Origin: Actinoplanes auranticolor
GTDB lineage: Bacteria; Actinomycetota; Actinomycetes; Mycobacteriales; Micromonosporaceae
DNA: 64,000 bases
Direction: 5' to 3'
Assembly: GCF_018332655.1 (NCBI RefSeq)
Contig: NZ_BOQL01000015.1
Coordinates: forward strand, 1-64,000
Below the pieces are notes generated by a model that was given only the letters and a program-made list of their open reading frames with translations, searched no databases and had not been told where the DNA came from. A program made the position numbers and the translations under genes. This document shows positions 50,548-59,287 of the stretch, piece by piece. How positions within the stretch are numbered: the stretch's first letter is position 1; the number at the start of each line of letters is the position of its first letter.

Positions 50548-52901
50548 TCGGCGAAGCACTGTTCCCGGTGGAGGCGTGGCAGGTCCGGGAGCCCGTCCTG
50601 GACCTGGACCGGCTGCCCCAGACCGAGTCGGTGCTCGCCCTGGCCAACGGGCACATCGGGCTGCGCGGAAACCTGGACGAGGGCGAGCCGCACGTCATCG
50701 CCGGCACCTACCTGAACTCCTACTACGAGCAGCGGCCGCTGCCGTACCCGGAGGGCGGCTACGGCTATCCGGAGCAGGGCCAGACCGTCGTCAACGTCAC
50801 CGACGGCAAGCTCATCCGGCTGATGGTCGACGACGAGCCCTTCCACGTGGCCCACGGCCGGTTGCACTCCCACGAACGGGTCCTGGACCTGCGGTCCGGT
50901 CTGCTGCGCCGGGCCGTCGACTGGGAGTCCCCGGCCGGGCGCCGGGTGCGGATCCGCAGCTCCCGGCTCGTGTCCTTCACCCACCGCGCGGTCGCCGCGA
51001 TCGACTACGAGGTCGAGGCGGTCGACCACGAGGTGCGGATCACGTTGCAGTCCGGCCTGGTGGCCAACGAGGAGCAGCCGCAGAAGTCCAAGGACCCGCG
51101 CGTCGCCGCCGCGCTGGACCGCCCGCTGGCCGCGGTGGCGCAGGACGTCGAGCAGCACGGCGCGGTGCTGCTGCACCGCACCCGCGCCAGCGGGCTGCTG
51201 ATGGCCGCCGGCATGGACCACGTCGTCGAGGCGCCCGGCCCCTACGACGAGGAGACCGACGTCCGCGACGACTGGGCGCGCACGACGGTGGTCACCGTGC
51301 TGCAGCCCGGCGAGCGCCTGCGGATCACCAAATTCCTGGGGTACGCGTGGAGCAGCTCCCGGTCGCCGCAGGCGTTACGGGACCAGGTGGCCGCGGCGCT
51401 GACCGGGGCGCAGTACGCCGGCTGGGACGGCCTCGCCGCGGAGCAGCGCGCGTACCTCGACGACTTCTGGGACGCCGCCGACGTCGAGATCGAGGGCGAC
51501 CCGGTGTTGCAGCAGGCGGTCCGCTTCGGCCTGTTCCACGTGCTGCAGGCCGGCGCCCGCGCCGAGCGGCGGGCCATCGGGGCCAAGGGACTGACCGGCC
51601 CCGGGTACGACGGGCACGCGTTCTGGGACACCGAGGGTTACGTCCTGCCGTTGCTGACCTACATCGCTCCGCACGCCACGGCCGACGCCCTGCGGTGGCG
51701 GCACAGCATCCTCGACCAGGCCCGGCACCGGGCCCGCACGCTGGGCCTCAAGGGTGCGGCGTTCCCGTGGCGCACCATCCACGGCGAGGAATGCTCGGCG
51801 TACTGGCCGGCCGGCACCGCGGCACTGCACCTGAACGCGGTGATCGCCCGCGCCGTCGAACGCTACCGCCAGGTCACCGGCGACGAGTCGCTGGAGGCCG
51901 AGTGCGGCCTGGAGATCCTGGTCGAGACGGCCCGGCTGTGGGTCTCCCACGGCCACCACGACGCCGCCGGGCACTGGCACGTCGACGGCGTCACCGGCCC
52001 GGACGAGTACAGCGCGGTCGCCGACGACAACGTCTTCACCAACCTGATGGCCGCCCGCAACCTGCGCGCCGCCGTCGCCGCGTGCGCCCGCCGGCCCGAG
52101 GCGGCCGAGAAGCTCGGCGTCCGGCCGGACGAGCCGCAGGTCTGGCGGGCGGCCGCCGAGGCCGTGCACATCCCCTACGACGAACGGCTCGGCGTGCACG
52201 AGCAGTCCGCCGGCTTCACCCGCTACGCCCCGTGGGACTTCGCCGCCGAGCACCCCGGCGAGCCGCTGATGATGCACGCGCCGTACTTCCAGCTGTACCG
52301 CCGGCAGGTCATCAAGCAGGCCGACCTGGTGCTGGCCATGCACTGGTGCCCGGAGGACTTCACCGCCGAGCAGAAGGCCCGCAACGTCGACTACTACGAA
52401 CGCATCACCGTGCGCGACTCGTCGCTGTCGGCGTGCACCCAGGCGGTGATGTGCGCCGAGGTCGGCCACCTGGAGCTGGCCCACGACTACGCGGGCGAGG
52501 CCGCCCTGGTCGACCTGCGCGACCTGCACGCCAACACCCGCGACGGGCTGCACCTGGCCTCGCTGGCCGGGGCCTGGTCGGCCATCGTGGAGGGCTTCGG
52601 CGGTCTGCGCGAGCACGACGACGTGCTCGCGCTGTCGCCGCGGCTGCCAGCCGGCATCACCGGGCTGCGCTTCCGGCTCCGGCACAGCGGCCTGCGGATG
52701 CTGGTGGAGGCCGACCATGAGACGGTACGGGTGAGCCTGCGCGACGGCACCGACGCACGCCTGACGATCAAGCTCTACGGAGAGCCGATCGAGCTCACCG
52801 CCGGTGGTTCGGTCGAGCGTCCCGTCGCCGCGCTGAAACCGCTGCTGCCGCCACCCCACCAGCCCCCGGGATACGCCCCCGAACGCGCCGGCCCCCGCTA
52901 G
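50544..52901 (+). CDS. Glycoside hydrolase family 65 disaccharide phosphorylase
   Basis: The protein is 785 residues, from an ATG overlapping the kinase gene. N-terminal domain: TESVLALANGHIGLRGNLDE. Catalytic (alpha/alpha)6 barrel: FWDTEGYVLPLLTY (360-373) and the acid HVDGVTGPDEYSAVADDN with Glu488, matching the catalytic Glu of maltose phosphorylase. C-terminal beta-sandwich: LSPRLPAGITGLRFRLRHSG. GH65 enzymes phosphorolyse maltose, trehalose or kojibiose-type sugars; exact specificity cannot be read here. Kinase coupling and the glucose-6-phosphate dehydrogenase gene nearby suggest a link to glucose-phosphate use. No beta-phosphoglucomutase gene is present. Confidence 0.93.
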   Translation: MIGEALFPVEAWQVREPVLDLDRLPQTESVLALANGHIGLRGNLDEGEPHVIAGTYLNSYYEQRPLPYPEGGYGYPEQGQTVVNVTDGKLIRLMVDDEPFHVAHGRLHSHERVLDLRSGLLRRAVDWESPAGRRVRIRSSRLVSFTHRAVAAIDYEVEAVDHEVRITLQSGLVANEEQPQKSKDPRVAAALDRPLAAVAQDVEQHGAVLLHRTRASGLLMAAGMDHVVEAPGPYDEETDVRDDWARTTVVTVLQPGERLRITKFLGYAWSSSRSPQALRDQVAAALTGAQYAGWDGLAAEQRAYLDDFWDAADVEIEGDPVLQQAVRFGLFHVLQAGARAERRAIGAKGLTGPGYDGHAFWDTEGYVLPLLTYIAPHATADALRWRHSILDQARHRARTLGLKGAAFPWRTIHGEECSAYWPAGTAALHLNAVIARAVERYRQVTGDESLEAECGLEILVETARLWVSHGHHDAAGHWHVDGVTGPDEYSAVADDNVFTNLMAARNLRAAVAACARRPEAAEKLGVRPDEPQVWRAAAEAVHIPYDERLGVHEQSAGFTRYAPWDFAAEHPGEPLMMHAPYFQLYRRQVIKQADLVLAMHWCPEDFTAEQKARNVDYYERITVRDSSLSACTQAVMCAEVGHLELAHDYAGEAALVDLRDLHANTRDGLHLASLAGAWSAIVEGFGGLREHDDVLALSPRLPAGITGLRFRLRHSGLRMLVEADHETVRVSLRDGTDARLTIKLYGEPIELTAGGSVERPVAALKPLLPPPHQPPGYAPERAGPR

Positions 52902-52903
52902 TC

Positions 52904-53372
52904 GTGAGTCGTCTCGCGGCGCCGATCGTGCTCACCGGCGACGAGCGCGAACAGCTGCAGGCGCCGCGGTCTCAGATGGCGAAAGTCGATCCAACGGTGA
53001 ACGCGCTGGCTCATCGGATGGACGAGGGAAGCGAAGCGCCCTTCGTCCTGCGCCCTGACCCGATCCGGTCCGCAAGCCCCTGGGAGGCGTGTGTAGCGCG
53101 TCCCGGCGCTGGTGCATCGGCAGCTCGCGCCGTACCGGCAGTGCGTGTTGCCGCCGACCTGCGGTCGTGGCAGAGTCCCGCTGCTCGACGCCGCCCGGGC
53201 GTGCTGGTCACGGCCGGGCCGGACCGCCACGCAGGGCCAGGTTGACCAGGGGCAGCACGACCCGCGAACGCATCGCCAACGCCTGGGCACTCGACGGCCT
53301 GCGCGACCACGCCTGCAACTGTTCCCGCTCGTCGCCGGTGAGCACGATCGGCACCGCACTCGGATTCGGCAT
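52904..53372. mobile_element. IS630-family transposase remnants in inverted orientation
   Basis: Two copies of the start of an IS630-type transposase face each other. The + copy reads APIVLTGDEREQLQAPRSQM (from 52913). The minus copy starts at ATG 53372 with MPNPSAVPIVLTGDEREQLQ, then RRPSSAQALAMRSRVVL, and stops after about 54 residues. Bases 52922-52963 and 53310-53351 are inverted copies identical at 40 of 42 positions. No DDE catalytic region remains. The roughly 350 nt between them have no credible gene. This fills the gap between the GH65 and G6PD genes. Confidence 0.72.
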
Positions 53373-53415
53373 CCATCCTCGTGCCCAGCCGGCCCTGATT
53401 CAACGACTCACGACA

Positions 53416-54819
53416 CTAGTCCGGCGGCAGCAGGGAGCCTTCCGGGCCCGCGCTGCCCGCCGGATACTCCAGCAGGGGAACCGTCCCGTCCCGCCAGGCG
53501 CTCAGCACCGGCGCCACGATCCGCCAGCAGTGCTCGGCGGTGTCGCCCCGCACCGACAGCAGCGGATCGTCGTCCAGGACGCCGCGCAGCACTTCCCCGT
53601 ACGCGGGCAGCTCTCCCGGCCCGAAGTCGGCATCGAGGGTGACCGGATCGATCACGAACGGGTCGCCCGGGCCGTTGATGTTGAGATCGACGGCGAGCCG
53701 GTCCGGGCCGAACCCGATCCGCAGCCGGTCCGGCCGGTCGTATCCGGTCAGCCCGTCCGGCACCCGGGCCGGCTGCTTGAACGTGATGACCGCTTCCTTG
53801 CGGGTCGCGCTCATCGCCTTGCCGGACCGCAGCCGGAACGGCACCCCGGCCCAGCGCCAGGTGTCGACCGCCAGCACCACCTCGGCCAGCGTCTCGGTGC
53901 CCCGGCCCGGATCGACGCCGGCCTCGTCGGCGTACGCGGGCAGCCGCCGCCCGGCGATCTCACCGGCCGTGTACCGGGCGCGACGGGTACAGGTCCGCGC
54001 GTCTTCGTCCCACAGCCGCGTGGCCCGCAGCACCTGAGCCTTGCGGTCGCGCACCTCACGGGCGTCGATGGTCGGCGGGGCGTCCATGGTGAGCAGGGCC
54101 AGCACCTGCAGAAGGTGGCTCTGCACCATGTCGATGAGAGCGCCCGCGGAGTCGTAGTAGCCGGCCCGGCCCTCCAGGGCGAGGCTCTCGTCGAAGACGA
54201 TGTCGACGCCGGCCACGTGCTCGGCGTTCAGCATGGGCTCGAACAGCCGGTTCGCGAACCGCAGACCCAGGATGTTGAGCACCGTGGACTTGCCCAGGAA
54301 GTGGTCGATCCGATGGATCTGCTCCTCCGGCACCAGCGTGGCCAGCAGCTGGTTGAGCCGCTCGGCGCCGGCGGTGTCGGTGCCGAAGGGCTTCTCCAGC
54401 ACCAGCCGGGTGCCCGCGGGCAGCTCGATGCCGGTCAGGGCCTGGCAGGCCCTGGCCGTGACGGCCGGCGGCAGGGCGAAGAAGATCACGATCTGACCGC
54501 GGCAGGCGCCGATCAACCGGCGCAGGTCCTCGGCCTCGGTCACATCGGCCTGGAGGTAACGCGTGCCCGCGACGGTGGCCGTGACCTGCGGTCCGGTGGC
54601 GGACACCGACGAGAAGGAGTCCTCGACGCGCTTGCGCCAGCGCGCTTCGTCCCAGTCGTCCATGCCGCTGCCCAGCAGCAACAGCTCCTGGTCCGGCACG
54701 GCGGCCAGCAGCCCACCGAGCCCCGGCAGCAGCAACCGGGCAGTGAGGTCGCCACTGGCGCCGAGCACGAGCAGGCTCTGTTCGCCACCGGCGGCGGGCC
54801 CCGCAGATCTTGTCGTCAT
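53416..54819 (-). CDS. zwf: Glucose-6-phosphate 1-dehydrogenase
   Basis: The protein is 467 residues, from ATG 54819 with GGTGGGG close upstream. Cofactor loop: LGASGDLTARLLLPGL (19-34). EKPFG (142-146) and RIDHFLGK (170-177) include the conserved Asp-His of the active site and the substrate Lys. VPFRLRSGKAM and GYDRPDRLRIGFGP lie in the C-terminal domain. The enzyme makes 6-phosphogluconolactone and NADPH. It lacks the usual neighbours (tal, tkt, opcA, pgl), so this is probably an accessory copy. The C-terminal LLEYPAGSAGPEGSLLPPD is typical. Confidence 0.92.
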   Translation of the reverse strand: MTTRSAGPAAGGEQSLLVLGASGDLTARLLLPGLGGLLAAVPDQELLLLGSGMDDWDEARWRKRVEDSFSSVSATGPQVTATVAGTRYLQADVTEAEDLRRLIGACRGQIVIFFALPPAVTARACQALTGIELPAGTRLVLEKPFGTDTAGAERLNQLLATLVPEEQIHRIDHFLGKSTVLNILGLRFANRLFEPMLNAEHVAGVDIVFDESLALEGRAGYYDSAGALIDMVQSHLLQVLALLTMDAPPTIDAREVRDRKAQVLRATRLWDEDARTCTRRARYTAGEIAGRRLPAYADEAGVDPGRGTETLAEVVLAVDTWRWAGVPFRLRSGKAMSATRKEAVITFKQPARVPDGLTGYDRPDRLRIGFGPDRLAVDLNINGPGDPFVIDPVTLDADFGPGELPAYGEVLRGVLDDDPLLSVRGDTAEHCWRIVAPVLSAWRDGTVPLLEYPAGSAGPEGSLLPPD

Positions 54820-54863
54820 GACCCCACCATGCCCGGGCCTCACCGGCACTAATCTCGCCCGGC

Positions 54864-54890
54864 TGTCACAACGGCGGGGGCTGTCCGGTC
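54864..54890 (+). promoter_or_regulatory. ECF41-type promoter upstream of NmrA-like gene
   Basis: TGTCACA (54864-54870) is the known -35 element of ECF41 sigma factors. After 16 bp comes GGTC (54887-54890), one base from the known -10 element CGTC. It lies 42 nt upstream of the NmrA-like start. An ECF41 gene is encoded next to this gene, on the opposite strand. The match is good but the -10 is imperfect. Confidence 0.6.
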
Positions 54891-54931
54891 TCAGCAGTCG
54901 AACAGACTCGGCAATCAGAAAGGTCACGCAC

Positions 54932-55666
54932 ATGAAGATCGCCGTTATCGGTGGCACCGGGCTCATCGGCTCCCAGGTGGTGAAGATGCTGAACGCGGGC
55001 GGGCACGAGGCGGTGCCGCACTCCCCGTCCACCGGTCTCGACCTGCTCAGCGGGCAGGGCCTGGCCGAGGCGCTGCGCGGCGCCGGCGTCGTGGTCAACC
55101 TGACCAACTCGCCGACCTTCGACGACGCCTCCCCCGCGTTCTTCCGGACGACCATGGACAACCTGCTCGCCGCGGCCCGGAGCGAGGGCGTCGGCCACAC
55201 CGTCATCCTGTCGATCGTGGGGGCCGAGCGGGTGCCGGACCTGGCCTACTACCGGGCGAAGGTGCTGCAGGAGGACATCCTCAAGGCCGGACCGGTGCCG
55301 TACTCGATCGTGCGGGCCACGCAGTTCTTCGAGTTCATCGACGCGGTGCTGTCCTGGACCTCCGACGAGCACACGGTCCGGCTGCCGGCCACGCCGGTGC
55401 AGCCCATGGCCGCGGCCGAGGTCGCCCAGGCGGTGTCGGACGTGGCCGTCGGCGCGCCGCTGCTCGGAACCCGCAACGTCGCCGGTCCCGAGGTCTTCCC
55501 TCTCGACGAACTCGGCCGGATCACCCTGGCCGCGCACGGTGATCCGCGCACCGTGATCACCGACGACAGCGCCGGCATGTTCGCCGCCGCTCCGGGCGAC
55601 GCCCTGATCGCCGGGGACGACGCCGTCATCGCCAAGACGTCGTACCGGGAGTGGCTCTCCCGCTGA
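54932..55666 (+). CDS. NmrA-like NAD(P)-binding protein (atypical SDR)
   Basis: The protein is 244 residues from ATG 54932. MKIAVIGGTGLIGSQVVKML is the Rossmann glycine motif (GGTGLIG). VVVNLTNSPTFDDASPAFF, HTVILSIVGAERVPDLAYYR and YSIVRATQFFEFID follow, typical of atypical SDR5/NmrA proteins, without the classical Y-x3-K site. The function is likely redox sensing or reduction of a small substrate. It carries an ECF41-type promoter and converges on the ECF41 gene. Such genes are standard ECF41 targets. Confidence 0.87.
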   Translation: MKIAVIGGTGLIGSQVVKMLNAGGHEAVPHSPSTGLDLLSGQGLAEALRGAGVVVNLTNSPTFDDASPAFFRTTMDNLLAAARSEGVGHTVILSIVGAERVPDLAYYRAKVLQEDILKAGPVPYSIVRATQFFEFIDAVLSWTSDEHTVRLPATPVQPMAAAEVAQAVSDVAVGAPLLGTRNVAGPEVFPLDELGRITLAAHGDPRTVITDDSAGMFAAAPGDALIAGDDAVIAKTSYREWLSR

Positions 55667-55670
55667 TCCC

Positions 55671-55707
55671 GGCCGGACCCGCATGGTGACCCCGTGCGGG
55701 TCCGGCC
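55671..55707. terminator. Perfect 13-bp hairpin between NmrA-like and ECF41 genes
   Basis: Arms GGCCGGACCCGCA and TGCGGGTCCGGCC are perfectly complementary over 13 bp with an 11-nt loop. It sits between the converging stops at 55666 and 55711, so it should end transcription from both sides. Confidence 0.78.
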
Positions 55708-55710
55708 GCG

Positions 55711-56577
55711 TCAGGACACCGCCGCGATCTTGTCAGGGTTGACCACCCAGAGCAGTTGGTCGATGCCCTCGGCCGAGGCGCTGATGGTGAGCAGCCCGTA
55801 GACCGAACCGCCACGGCGGAACACGGCGGAGGTCTGCCCGTTCGTGGTCGCCCACCGCACGTCGACGTCGTCCCAGAACCACGGGGCGATCGCGGCGAGG
55901 AACTTCGCCACCCGCACCGAACCCACCACGGGCTGCCGGGCGACGCGGTACGCGCCGTTGCCGTCGGACACGCTGGTGACGTCCGCGGCGAAGAGCTTCT
56001 CCAGCTCGCTCAGGTTCCCGGAACGGGCTGCCGTGACGAGGGCGCTCAGCAACTCCTTCTGCGCGTCCGCGCTCACCGGCGTACGCCGCTCGCTGGTCAC
56101 ACGCTTGCGGGCCCGGCTCACCAACTGGCGCACCGCGGGCTCGGTCGACTGCAGAATGCCGGCGATCTGCGCGTACGGGTAATCGAAGGCCTCCCGCAGC
56201 ACATAGGCGGCACGTTCGCCGGGGGTGAGCTTCTCCATCAGCACCAGGGTGGCCAGCTGCAACGCCTCACCCCGCTCGGCGCCCAGATACGGGTCCGCGC
56301 TGGTGTCGACGGGCTCGGGCAGCCACGGCCCGACGTAGGTCTCGCGGCGCTGACGCGCCGACTGCAGGGCATTGATGGCCAGCCGGGTGGTGGTCGTCGC
56401 CAGGAACGCGGCGGGATTGACGATCACCGTACGGTCGGTCGTCTGCCAGCGCAGCCAGACATCCTGCACGAGATCCTCGGCCTCGGTGGCGCTGCTGAGC
56501 ATCCGGTACGCGATCCCGAACAGGCGCGGCCGTACGCCCGCGAAAACCGCCGCCGCCTGCTCCAGGTCCTCGGTCAC
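55711..56577 (-). CDS. ECF41-family (SigJ-like) RNA polymerase sigma factor
   Basis: The start is taken at GTG 56577 (VTEDLEQAAAVFAGVRPRLF), giving 288 residues. Sigma-2: RPRLFGIAYRMLSSATEAED and LVQDVWLRW. Sigma-4: LTPGERAAYVLREAFDYPYA, QIAGIL and VRQLVSRARKRV. A C-terminal SnoaL-like domain (about 185-285) ends with LLWVVNPDKIAAV, where the NPDK element is the ECF41 hallmark. In this group the extension acts as a built-in regulator in place of an anti-sigma factor, and none is encoded here. The adjacent NmrA-like gene carries a matching promoter. Confidence 0.93.
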   Translation of the reverse strand: MTEDLEQAAAVFAGVRPRLFGIAYRMLSSATEAEDLVQDVWLRWQTTDRTVIVNPAAFLATTTTRLAINALQSARQRRETYVGPWLPEPVDTSADPYLGAERGEALQLATLVLMEKLTPGERAAYVLREAFDYPYAQIAGILQSTEPAVRQLVSRARKRVTSERRTPVSADAQKELLSALVTAARSGNLSELEKLFAADVTSVSDGNGAYRVARQPVVGSVRVAKFLAAIAPWFWDDVDVRWATTNGQTSAVFRRGGSVYGLLTISASAEGIDQLLWVVNPDKIAAVS

Positions 56578-56719
56578 CCAGCCCCCATCCGTCTTCCCGC
56601 GGTGCCCTTGACTGTCTCCTTCGAGGCGACCTCGATCCCGGTGCGCGGTGGCGAACCCGATCGTAACGAGCCGTAGCTTGATCGCGTATGCGCGGGAGAA
56701 TCGCGCACGAGTTTCTCGG

Positions 56720-57069
56720 TCAGAACGTCGCGATCGGGTTGACCGGGCTGCCCGACGTACCGGCGAAGCGGATCGGGGCGACGGCGAGGTGGAAGTCCCA
56801 CCGGCTCCAGCCACGGCACGTCGCGGGCTCTGGCAACGTCCAGCAGGACACCACGCGTGACGATCCCGTTCGCCGCCGCCGTGACGGTCGCCCACGCCGA
56901 TCCCGTTGCCGCGTCGACCAGGGAGTGCGGCCGCCGCCAGCCGGACGTCGTCGGTGACGTGGTTCAGCGTGCCCAGCTCGTCGTCGTCGCCCCATCGTCC
57001 CCAGTTCGACAGCGTGTCGAAGTACCCGGGCACGTCGTCCTGGGTGGGCAACGGTCGCCCTGCCGTCAT
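56720..57069 (-). pseudogene. Cyclase (kynurenine-formamidase-like) gene reduced to three joined fragments
   Basis: From ATG 57069 the N-terminus reads PGYFDTLSNWGRWGDDDELG, then TLNHVTDD, the opening of the cyclase/formamidase family. After a jump, another frame gives NGIVTRGVLLDVARARDVPW, the family's central strand. After a further jump, the C-terminal run DFHLAVAPIRFAGTSGSPVN and PIATF ends at a stop at 56720. An intact gene is near 900 nt; here about 350 nt remain, with both ends preserved. The metal-binding HxGTHxD region is absent. The rest of the gap to 57124 holds no gene. Confidence 0.72.
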
Positions 57070-57124
57070 CGACTCCTCCGTCACACGCATCGAGGCACCG
57101 CAGGCAGGGTAGCTCTCCGGACCG

Positions 57125-57814
57125 TTACAGCAGCGGACCGACGCTTTCCGACGGTGGCGGTGGTGCGGAGGCATCGGGCACAGCCCGTCCGTCCGGCGAC
57201 ACCGTGGCGGAGCTGTCGGGGATCAGGGTCCACGCGCTGACGCCCAGCCGGCCGGTGCTGCCGAGGTCGAGACCTCCGTCGGGTACGACGATCTGGGACG
57301 GGCGGCCGACCAGCGGGGCGATGTCGAGGAACTTCACCGTCACCGGCGGCTCGCGGATGTCGTCGTACGTGTTGCGCCAGGCCACGGCCGTGCCGGCCTG
57401 CTGCCCCGGCTCCAGGACGACCGGCCTCGGCGGCTGGTCCCACGGCATGCCCGTACCGATGATCTCCTTGACGCCGTGCAGGACCCGGACCTTCAACGCT
57501 GTCCGGTCGTCGTCGAGAGACCGCACGGCCGGGTACCCGTTCAGCCGGTAGCTTTGTGGCCCGCAGTTGACCAGCGTGATGCTGAGCACCCGGATCCCCA
57601 TCGCGGCGTCCCCCGAGCCCACCTGGAACCGGATGCCGTCGGGCGGGCACGTCACGACGGGCGCCGACGGGACCGCGCGACCGGACCCGGAGGGCACCGG
57701 GTCCCCGGGGAACGCGGGCGCCTCCGAGCTGGAGCTCACCGGTCGAGCACAGCCGACGAGCAGCGCCACGAGGGCCAGCGGGACGGCGAGGCGGTAGGCC
57801 CGGGAACTGATCAC
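57125..57814 (-). CDS. DUF4232 lipoprotein
   Basis: The protein is 229 residues. It starts MISSRAYRLAVPLALVALLV then GC, with lipobox LLVGC (Cys22). A Ser/Pro-rich linker (23-55) leads to a DUF4232 domain (about 55-195): GDAAMGIRVLSITLVNCG, SYRLNGYPAVRSLDDD, VVLEPGQQAGTAVAWRNTYD and VPDGGLDLGSTGRLGVSAW. DUF4232 proteins are secreted actinobacterial lipoproteins of unknown role. The C-terminus is Pro/Ser-rich. It stands alone. Confidence 0.87.
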   Translation of the reverse strand: MISSRAYRLAVPLALVALLVGCARPVSSSSEAPAFPGDPVPSGSGRAVPSAPVVTCPPDGIRFQVGSGDAAMGIRVLSITLVNCGPQSYRLNGYPAVRSLDDDRTALKVRVLHGVKEIIGTGMPWDQPPRPVVLEPGQQAGTAVAWRNTYDDIREPPVTVKFLDIAPLVGRPSQIVVPDGGLDLGSTGRLGVSAWTLIPDSSATVSPDGRAVPDASAPPPPSESVGPLL

Positions 57815-57928
57815 CGACCCATTCTGAGCCTCCCCGCCAACCTCCGCCTCGGCGTCGCGCCGACTGCACTACCTCCCCCGTGGACCGCGGGAGGTCCGCG
57901 GCGTGTTGCGATCATCGGGAGGTGACCG

Positions 57929-58912
57929 ATGAGCAGGCGCGCGCCGATGCTGCGCTCCGGCGTCCAGACGGCGGCAGAGGGGTACGCGAATCGATGCCGA
58001 CTGCTGCATGATCAGCCGGTGGACATGGACGCGCAGGTCGATCTCAGCGATCTCACGCCGGTCGAGAGGGAACTGCTCCGGCTCGGCGTAGCGGAGTGGG
58101 AGCGCCCGGATGGCGACAGGACAGCGGTCGTCGACCTCCTCGGGTACGCCGATCGCGGCGAACTGCGCTCGGACGTGCAACGGCTCGCCGGTCTCCTCGA
58201 TACGTCGCGTCCCATGTCGCGTCGTGACTGCCGCCGTGTCCTGCTGGCCACCGAGCTGGCCTTCGCGAGCGAGACGCTGGGTTGGTCCCGCGACTGGACG
58301 TCGGACACCGGCTTCACCGATCGTGACACCATCACGGTGCTGCGCGGCATCCAGGAGAAGCTGGCCGGCATCGTCCACGGGGTCAATGCCCACCTGGTCG
58401 AGACGGGTCCGCCGGCTCAGCCCGCCTGGCAACCGATCCCGATGGATGCTGACGACAGGTACTGGGACCTCTTCTACCAGCGTTTCGCGTTCCGGCCGGG
58501 CATGGCATCCTGGCCGGCGATCGATGAGCCCCGGCCGTCGGTCACCTTCGACCTCGGGCCGATCTTCGCCGGCAGCCACCCGCAGTTCATGGCCGGCACG
58601 GCCGCCATCAACAGTCTCGCGCTGGTCGCGCTGACCCGGGTGCTGGAGCCCGACGCCAGTGTTGTCGTGCTCGACTGGCAGCATCAGACGTACCGGTTCT
58701 GGCCGCACCTGTTCGCCTGCCAGCCGGACCAGAGATGGCCCACGACGGTCGTCCCGAACGGCGACTACTACATCTTCCTCACCGAGGACATGAGCACTGG
58801 CACCTTCGGCCATCCCTGGGAGCGGACACTCTGCGTCTTCGGCGAGCAGCTGGTGTCCGCGCTGGTACCGGCTCTCACGAGCTGGCTTCCCGTCAAGCGC
58901 AGCAAGCCATGA
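57929..58912 (+). CDS. DUF2716-domain protein
   Basis: The protein is 327 residues, from ATG 57929 with GGGAGG 6 nt upstream; the internal ATG 58025 is an alternative start and the first 32 residues look less conserved. The N-terminal half is helical (LTPVERELLRLGVAEWERPD, MSRRDCRRVLLATELAFASE). The C-terminal half is a DUF2716 domain: DDRYWDLFYQRFAFRPGM, EPRPSVTFDLGPIF, VVVLDWQHQTYRFWPHLF and NGDYYIFLTEDMSTGTFGHP. The family has no assigned activity. Confidence 0.78.
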   Translation: MSRRAPMLRSGVQTAAEGYANRCRLLHDQPVDMDAQVDLSDLTPVERELLRLGVAEWERPDGDRTAVVDLLGYADRGELRSDVQRLAGLLDTSRPMSRRDCRRVLLATELAFASETLGWSRDWTSDTGFTDRDTITVLRGIQEKLAGIVHGVNAHLVETGPPAQPAWQPIPMDADDRYWDLFYQRFAFRPGMASWPAIDEPRPSVTFDLGPIFAGSHPQFMAGTAAINSLALVALTRVLEPDASVVVLDWQHQTYRFWPHLFACQPDQRWPTTVVPNGDYYIFLTEDMSTGTFGHPWERTLCVFGEQLVSALVPALTSWLPVKRSKP

Positions 58913-58984
58913 CAAGAGTCAGCCCACCCCGGCAGGACGCTCCCCGTTCGGACGGGCGGTCGGCTGACTCGGGGGACGCCAGGG

Positions 58985-59242
58985 ATGGCGGCCGGGCTGA
59001 TCGTCCGGGACGGCGATCTCGTCGAGGTGAGCGGCCCGGTCGAGCAGGGTTCCACGATGTGCTCGCCGGCTCCGGTCCCGGCCGTCAACGGTCCCTGCCC
59101 TCACGGCATCCGGGTGCCGGGCGTCGAACCGGCGGAGGGCGCGACGCTGCGGGGCCGGTGGCATCCGAACGGGCTGTCCGACATCCGGCGACTGCCGTAC
59201 ACGCCGGCGAGCGCCGGTGCGCTCGGGCCGGGGGTCCGATGA
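58985..59242 (+). CDS. Uncertain short ORF, possible fragment
   Basis: An 85-residue frame from ATG 58985 reads GLIVRDGDLVEVSGPVEQGS and ATLRGRWHPNGLSDIRRLPY. The last part is protein-like, but there is no good ribosome site, and proline-rich low-complexity stretches lie between. It may be the first part of a gene broken before the coding stretch at 59288-59599. No family is recognised. Confidence 0.3.
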   Translation: MAAGLIVRDGDLVEVSGPVEQGSTMCSPAPVPAVNGPCPHGIRVPGVEPAEGATLRGRWHPNGLSDIRRLPYTPASAGALGPGVR

Positions 59243-59287
59243 ACCGGTACGGGACCATCTGCGCAGGCATAGGACGCCCGCATCCTG

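Noticed and set aside
56574..56819. Separate small gene on the minus strand
   Set aside because: Its first residues are part of the cyclase remnant and the rest is out-of-frame sequence overlapping the ECF41 start region.
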